Of a stretch of DNA of 64,000 bases, positions 57,301-64,000 are shown piece by piece. The notes beneath the pieces are model-generated. The model was not told where the DNA came from, made no database searches, and saw nothing but the letters and a program-made list of their open reading frames with translations. The stretch spans positions 20,617,015-20,681,014 of the forward strand of contig JAKCOZ010000012.1 of the NCBI GenBank assembly GCA_022605955.1, in the 5' to 3' direction. The stretch comes from Rallus limicola. Lineage: Eukaryota > Chordata > Aves > Gruiformes > Rallidae. The position numbers and the translations under genes are program-made. Position 1 is the stretch's first letter, and the number at the start of each line of letters is the position of its first letter.

Positions 57301-60300
57301 GCCGTTTTATCGAAGTATTATTCATTGATAATGGCCATAGTCTTGCCACGTATTGCCAAATAAATATGACAGTAAATGAGCAAATATTACTGTGTATGCA
57401 CAAGTCTGAGCACCTACAGTCGCTGAAGGTTATTGGTGCAGGCGAACTGCAGAATTCCCAGACCAGGGCTTCATCCTGCAGAGTGCTTCGCTTGCTGCAA
57501 GGCGCCTGTGTCCATGGGGATCCCAGCAGACGTATCTGTCGGTGGAGAGCTGCCAGCCTCTTTCACAGACACACAGCTCATATCCAGCAGGGCCAGAGAA
57601 GGACAGCATGTGTAACGTGCCACAAAAAAGCAGCTAGCTACCTCTTTAAATTTCAGATGTATGGTCATTAATGTCCACTCCCCCACCCCTCTACAGCTAC
57701 CTGAAGCCTCCCCTGTGCCTTTCTCCTATTCCAGGCATCTGTACAAACCATTCCTGCAGCACCTATGGAACCTGGTATGTTGATGTCACATTGTTGTTAA
57801 TATTTCCATGGGAAACACATCAGAAAAGGTCATGGCTTGCCTATATTTGTTTATATATTTATCTGCAACATACAGATCCAGTGTTTTGGTACCCGGATAA
57901 AATCACACAAACAACTACTTAGGCTCAGGGTTTCTCTCAAGAGGCTGTTTCACATGGTAGCCAGCGGAGTCCAGGTTCAGTTGTGTGTTGCTGCTTGTCA
58001 AGAATTCAAAGCCATTTGGGATTGCTGCCTGTATGAGTTCAGGGTATCCTGGTCATGGTTCATACCTTCACTGTGTTATGAGTTCCAAAACTCCAGCTCC
58101 AGGCCACTGGGTCTTGCTCTCTCCCTTCTGTGCTCCCAGTCACAGTGCTGTCTGCGGAAGCTGCAGGCACGTTTGGTAAATCGCTGTCCTTGCAGTTAGG
58201 AAGTATGTAAAATAAGACATTTGTTCGTGTGTCAGAGCAGCCCTGAACATTGTTATAGGCACTTACAGTTTCCAGCCTGTCAAACTCACACTGTCCTGTG
58301 AATCCCTTCACCAAAAATGTAGCACTTCTTTGGTTTGTTTTCTGTGAATGGCCATTGAGGATGAAATGCTGCGGGAACCCTTGCATGGTGATGCTGTAAA
58401 TTGCTGCCAAAAGGGTATTCCCCAAAGTACTCTATGGTACCTCAGATAGATGCATACCTCAGTAGCCTGAATTGGTCTTTCTGCTCATACTGTCCAGTCT
58501 TGGGGCTGTCCAGATCAATCATGCAAAACAAATCCTGACAGAGGAAGGCAGGATCACACATGGGCATTGATCTGACGATAGATCTTGTAGACTTGAAATT
58601 ATTGGTAGATACAAAAGCTTATATTTGAACAGTATTTTCTCTCCTCTTTCATAATGTTTCCCAAATGAAGAGTAACATATCATTAATTCTGAAAAAGGGA
58701 GAGCTGAAAAGATCAAAGTCTTTCAAATGCCACCGCTTTTTTTTTTTTCCTTTCCAAAAAACTATTAGAAGCAATAAAAGTAGACTTTAGAAAATGTTAT
58801 TAGGGCTCTATCTTAGAGGAAAAAAAAGGTAATTATTTTGGCAATTACTTTTTTTCCAGAGGATTAGCAGGTAAGAAAAGGTAGTCTGTTCCATTTTGTA
58901 ATTTAAAGCAATTAGGTTCTATTTTGCAAAATTCTGAATGCTGGTAAAGAACTTCGATACTGAGTGTCCCTCTGGCCTTTACACATTCTTCCTAGTTTCC
59001 TTTGCAAGTTTGCAGATTTTGAATTCATAGCTTACTTCTGCTGCTGCTGCTGTCATAAAATCTGCTATGCTGATGTTTTGAGGTGTTCCTGTTGACTTTC
59101 TAGATGTTGGCCCAGACCCTCATGAGGAACCAGTGAAGTACACCAACTGAGCTCTTCTTCCTTGTCAGCTCTCTGCTGACTGAAGAGGAAGGAAAAACAG
59201 CTCCCTATCACATCTGTGTAATCCCAGTACAAGCCTTTGGTGGCTTTAGGAAAATGACAGGATCTCTGCTTGGCATCATTAACCTTGACCATCAGGGTGA
59301 GCCTGCAGGAAGAAGCAGCTCTCCAGCTTAATGCTTTGACCACCTAACGTGCTGGGTTAGTACTAGTTTAACTCCAGTAAATTCAATGTGTTTACAACAG
59401 GGATCAATTTGTTCTGAGGGTTTTTTTGTGCTTTTATACATAGACGTGTCAGGTATTATTAGCAATAGGAGTTTATCTTGTGAGATATTAAGAACCTGAT
59501 AGAAGTGTGATTTTGTTTCATATTGGCAGAGAACATAGGAAATGCTGTTCGTCTCCCTTCACAGCATGGATTAGCAAAATTAGACTTGTCTCCTTTGCAC
59601 TAACAAGCCCCAGAACAGAATGTAAGCCATTAAATAAAGGAAACTCCTTTCAGACACAAACACAAAGTTGTGGGAAAATAAAACACCTAGGCTTTCAGGA
59701 GGATAGATTATTACAGAGTTCATATCTGTAGGGCATCTACTCTGCAGGCTTTTTTTGTGCACGGTGACAAGACTTTATGGTTTTATTTACCTTTTCTGAA
59801 GAGTTCACATGGTTTGTTGCTATGGGGAGTGCTGCAGTTGTCTGGGATACCCTTTTATATTTACATCACACACACAATTCTGCCTATATGCTGACTTGAT
59901 ACTGTTTGACAAATAACCAAGTAACTATGACAGGCCTATTAATTTAGCAGTTTGAGTCAGGTTTTAATCTAGTAAGCATATTGTAGGATCTTTGTTTTAT
60001 TTTACCATTTGTTTATTTTTCCTTTCTTTGAATTTTTCATGAGTAATGCTTTTGGCACCCAGACAAATCCTGAATCTGGTAAATCCTGTTCTCTGAGGCT
60101 GAACATAACACTGCTTGTCCTGGGTGAGATTTGCAGAGAAGCTCATTTCTATTTGGGCACCCAAAGAAGTGACCAGAATCTAACTTGACCTTCAGGGATG
60201 GTCAGAGCCTGGGTGCCAGTGGTCCCCTGATCACATGCTTAACCATTTCTGGTACCATAGTCCTGGATAGATGGTGAACATTTGAATTTTTACCTGAAGT

Positions 60301-62149
60301 ATTTTTAAAATCTGCCCTCAAGGCTAAACCCTGAGCTGATGCAGTAGAACAGAGAGACTGGATTCGTTTTCATCTGGTGGGCCTTGAATTTGGCCCCAAC
60401 TAGTTTCACTTACAAGTAAAGCTCAACTTCGAGTAGAAGTTACATGAGGACAATAAGCATGAGTTAAAATAAATAGATATTCTGAAGTCTGCTGTTTCAA
60501 AGCATGTCTCTGTGGAAGTTAGGTTGACAGACTCTCCGTTCACACAGTAAACAGTAATCTTTCAAAGTGTTCCTGGAAATTTCCTCCCACAGCTGTCACC
60601 TTAAGCACATACCCATCCTCTGCTTGGTTTTACAGAGGCTTGTGCTAGGAAAGCCTTGGGTTCAGAGCTTGCACCTCAGGCAGCAAGGCCTCAGGGTGTA
60701 ATGAGAAAATTGCCTTTTTTTCGTCAACAGGTTCTTTTGAGCTGGAAAGAAGTGTCCCATCCATGATATTTTCCTCTCTTCACTGCCTCCTTTCTTTCCC
60801 CCCCCCTTTAAACTTTTTAAGATACCTGACTTCCCAATGTCAGAAATGAGCCCGACACTACAAAGCTTTAGAGCTTCACAAAATCCTCAGAGAACAGTCT
60901 GAGTGCCACAAAAACATTGTTGATGTCCAAATGATGTTATTTTGGTTCTGAGTGGCTGTGCATTTTGACCACGTTCACGCTCCTCATTATTAACTAATCT
61001 CAGGCATTCACACTAGTTTACTTTGCTGCCATGCATGTTTAACAAATGACTGTCTTTCAGAGGAGTTGAGTATTTGGATTTTTGTTCCCAGAAAGAGTAT
61101 TAACTGCACATCACGTATTATCCATGATTTCATTAATTACTTATCACTTGTAATCCTTATTTAGGAAGTTCTTCCAAGAATGGTATCATGCAACTTGTGC
61201 ATAATTTTTGAAATCATACACTGTCATGAAAAGCTGTCACTACTTCTGGAAGATGGTGCTGCTGCCTGCCCATTCCCGTCCCTCATCCTACACAGTCCCT
61301 TCTTCCAGCACAAGAATCCACTTGCTCTATCAGAGAAAGAAGCCAAGAAACTGATCTAGGTTAGAACTAACACTACAAAGGAAAATCTTGGTTAGAAAAA
61401 TGCTTGAGTTGGTGCACAGGAGAGTGGATAGCACAGGGAGTTCACATGAGTTTCTGGAAGAGAGCTTGGCTTTGTCTTCTAGTTGCCCACACCAACGGGC
61501 TTAAACTGAGAAACAACCAAAATACCTACTACCCATTCCTGAGGAGGAATTGGTGTGTGGCAAACAGATTTTATCTTTTCCTAGATGTGGCTGTTTTCTT
61601 TTGCAAGGACCTCTTAGGTGCCCATGACAGGCCTATAACTCCCATAAGTCCCCACTGTATGCTAAATTTTCAGGTGGGATTGAGAGTGTAGCCTCATATA
61701 AAGACACTGACCAGTGGTTCTCTATCCCCACTGGAAAAGTTTAGTTTTATAAACACAAAAATATATTTAAATTAGTCAAACAATGACTTTGTATTATGTT
61801 AAGCTTTCTGTCCAGTCCAAGCTGGGCCATTCCTGGCCACAACATGTCTTTCTCCCGTCCCACCACTACATCTTCAGTGCAGTCACCCACTGCATTTCCT
61901 TGTACATTCATAGCCCAGTCTAATAGCACAGGCTGGCAGCCAAGTATCTGCTGCTGCAGAGAGAGGAATGCCACTGGTTTTTAAAATGCAAGTTACTGGA
62001 TAAAGAGCAGCATGGCAGAGCACAGTTACAGACCCGGCATGCTCCGAGGCTCTTACAACCTGTAACAAAGCCATCACATCACCCTTCCCACCTATATTTG
62101 TAAAGGCTTGTTGGCAGCTCCCCCCCGGCTTGGCCCACAGGACTGCACT
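54335..62149. other. Non-coding stretch, no gene recognised
   Basis: Low-complexity features are a near-direct repeat of 'ataggaaattc/ttc' at 55597-55624, (AAAC)n at 56388-56406, 12 T at 58737-58748, and (CTG)5 at 59038-59052. A possible 40-nt exon lies at 57735-57774. The rest shows no gene or repeat I can support. Confidence 0.5.
57735..57774 (+). CDS. Possible 40-nt exon
   Basis: A very strong acceptor ('tgtgcctttctcctattccag', 57714-57734) precedes the segment and a good donor (ACCTG|GTATGTTG) follows it. The open frame reads ASVQTIPAAPMEP. It lies on the same strand as the left-edge exon candidate, but any link is conjecture. No family is recognised. Confidence 0.25.
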
Positions 62150-62166
62150 TAGTGCCCCCTGCTCCT
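62150..62166 (-). promoter_or_regulatory. CTCF-type binding motif
   Basis: The reverse complement of this stretch reads GGAGCAGGGGGCACTA. Against the CTCF core CCASYAGRKGGCRS it agrees at 12 of 14 positions; the two mismatches are the leading CC. A single motif suggests, but does not prove, an insulator or loop anchor. Confidence 0.45.
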
Positions 62167-64000
62167 CACGCAAGAGCCAAGCACTATTAAATGAGAAAGA
62201 GAGTAGATGATGAATAACAACAACAGGGTTAATTCTTTTAATTTCTGGGTCAGGAATGGGCTGAAGCACAATCAGAGATGTAAAAATAAATTAGAATGAT
62301 CATGGTGGTTGGAGGGAAAACAAAGAAAGCCCAACATTGTACCAGTTACTAAAGAGCTTGAAGAGGCAGAACTTGGCTGATCAGCCAAGGTGCTCTTCAA
62401 ACAGATAACTGCATCCCTGCATTTCACAGGATAGTGAGAATTAAGATTAACACTTGAGCTGTGTATTTGCCCCACAAAAGGTGTTCTCTTCAGCTCAGGG
62501 TTACAGTCTGGCTCGTTTGGCAGGTGCAGCTCAGCTGCTAGAAGAGCTAGGTTCTTGGCACACCTAATCCTCTCTCCCTTTTGTTTTTGTTATTGTCTTA
62601 TGGACTGTTGACTTTTGGTTACCTATCTGCTTCTCCCCCTCCAAATCCTACCCTGGAGAATGTACACAATGCATCTGCTCTTCTATTACTCTTACATTCT
62701 GCTCTGTTTCTTAATCTGAGTTATCAGCAATGCACCTTTTTTTCCCTTGATCTTCAGCAGATTGTGAGTTTGATTTTCTGTCTCTTCCTCCAGTGTCTCC
62801 AGTAACCTCAAGTCTCTTGAGCCACTCTCATCTACTCTCTAAGGTGTCTTCCTACACTGTGTTCCCAGAACTGCTTGTCATGAAGGCAAGGGGAAGCATC
62901 AGTTTACTAGAAAGGGAATTACATCTTTAAACATCACCAGTCTGACACATATTGATTTTCATTTAGGGAGGTAACATGGAAAACACGTAAATAAAATGCA
63001 GATTTCAGGGGCTTTCTGTTCAGTCAGGCTGCATCCACTCCATCTGCATACCCGATCCCAGCACTGCAGGATTGTGCAGCTCACCTCCCCACACGGAACC
63101 AGCTGCAGACTTTCTCTGGAGGTTTAATTCTTGCTGGGTGATTACATCAGAGCCCTGTGTACGTGTATGTTTTTAACTCCAGGATGGTACTCCAGGTGAC
63201 ATGCCATCAGCCCTCTATCCTGCTTTGTGTCTGAGTCAGACCCTTTCCCCCCATGGTGTCTTCTGCCTTGGATGGCTTTACAAACAACATACCATGTCGC
63301 TGCTTAACTCTTTGAATCCACTTGCTGATGGTGGCTCTGTGTTCCAGGCACACTTGTCCCCTTCAGTAAGTTCTGTACTAAGACCACTCACTGCTCTGAA
63401 AGTGTGCTATGACTTGGGGATGGGAAATCCCAGCACCCAGCCATGGGCACATTCTGGGATTCCTGGGGGGCACTTGCAGTGCTGTAGAGCAAGACCAAAA
63501 GTGGGTTCAGAGGAGCTTCAGGTACATGGCCCCCTTAAGAAAGAAGATGCAATTTAAGGTCCATCAGCTGGAGGCTCCCTGCAGCTGCAGGGCTGACGCC
63601 CCATTGGCTTCCTCTCTAAAGTCTTTAGGGTTAATCCAAAGCACCTGTAGCCCCATTGCAGCTGCTTAGTTTTGTATTGTCTTTCAGCTTGGTTCCCCCA
63701 TAAGGGCAGTGTTATCTCTGGCTGCCTGAGGCATTTGTGAGAGGATGGTGATTTACGGCTTTGAACGGGGTCTTCACAGGCACGTGGTGGGTGCTAAGGG
63801 GGATGTGTTAGTCAGGAGGATTGTCTTTATGGGGTCATATTCCTCTTGCTGACTTCTTCTGCCTCTGAGGACTGTCGTGCTGCCAGCAGTGCTGCAGAGG
63901 GGTAAGTGCCTGTGTGTCTGCTTCGGTTGTGAGGGCCTGCAGATTGTGCTCAGTGGGTGCTATCCTTGTCTGGTCTCTCAGTGCAGACTGGCCTCAGCTT
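62167..64000. other. Non-coding stretch to the right edge, no gene recognised
   Basis: A donor-like GGAG|GTGAGCTG on the - strand near 63083 and a donor GAGGG|GTAAGTG on the + strand at 63902 are the only notable sites. The latter follows a pyrimidine-rich 'cttcttctgcctctgag', enclosing a 32-nt segment (63870-63901). Neither makes a convincing exon. Confidence 0.5.

Noticed and set aside
58842..58869. 11-nt segment between TTTTTTTCCAG and GCAG|GTAAGA
   Set aside because: Too short for a confident exon, and the acceptor lies in a low-complexity T run.
63870..63901. 32-nt segment between a pyrimidine-rich AG and GTAAGTG
   Set aside because: The donor is good, but the segment is short, not codon-biased and close to the edge. 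It is not strong enough to list as an exon.
1..64000. CRISPR arrays, insertion sequences, tRNA or rRNA genes, bacterial operons or a novel defence or mobile system
   Set aside because: None seen. The repeats and base composition are those of an avian nuclear genome.

Overview
The window reads as nuclear DNA from a bird. No gene could be identified by name. The strongest taxonomic evidence is the repeats. There are five CR1 LINE relics, including short 3' tails of the form seen throughout avian genomes (ggttggaagggacc...gatcatctagtccaac). There is also a 265-bp solo LTR with an alpharetrovirus-like U5 (CCACATTGGTGT) and a 6-bp target-site duplication. Several very old MIR-type SINE copies are present, as expected of an amniote. 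The long stop-rich stretches, the short meaningless open frames on both strands and the lack of ribosome-binding sites or operons exclude a prokaryotic or organellar origin. Galliform versus other bird cannot be decided here.

Layout. 1-62 looks like the 3' end of a coding exon on the + strand, followed by unbroken intronic or intergenic DNA. 6.0 kb holds a MIR relic. 11.2-12.3 kb is a degraded sense-strand CR1 with part of its reverse transcriptase still readable. 16.9-17.4 kb is a (GGAA)n microsatellite abutting the solo LTR (- strand). 18.1 kb and 23.9 kb hold MIR relics. 21.1-22.4 kb is an older antisense CR1. 30.1-30.7 kb and 53.6-54.0 kb are CpG-island-like blocks and the best promoter candidates. 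36.7, 42.6 and 43.1 kb are short antisense CR1 tails. 47.65-47.75 kb is the best internal coding-exon candidate (- strand). 49.44 kb is a perfect 26-bp tandem duplication containing a TATA-like core. 54.31 kb is a run of 21 G. 62.15 kb carries a good CTCF-type motif.

Interpretation. The window is most simply one or more large introns, or a gene-poor interval, with a few candidate exons and regulatory elements in old repeat-derived DNA. The + strand left-edge exon and the - strand exon at 47.7 kb, if both are real, belong to different transcription units. No cassette, operon or new defence or mobile system was found. The exon calls rest only on splice-site shape and reading frame. They are ranked honestly low, because 128 kb of double-stranded search space yields such patterns by chance.
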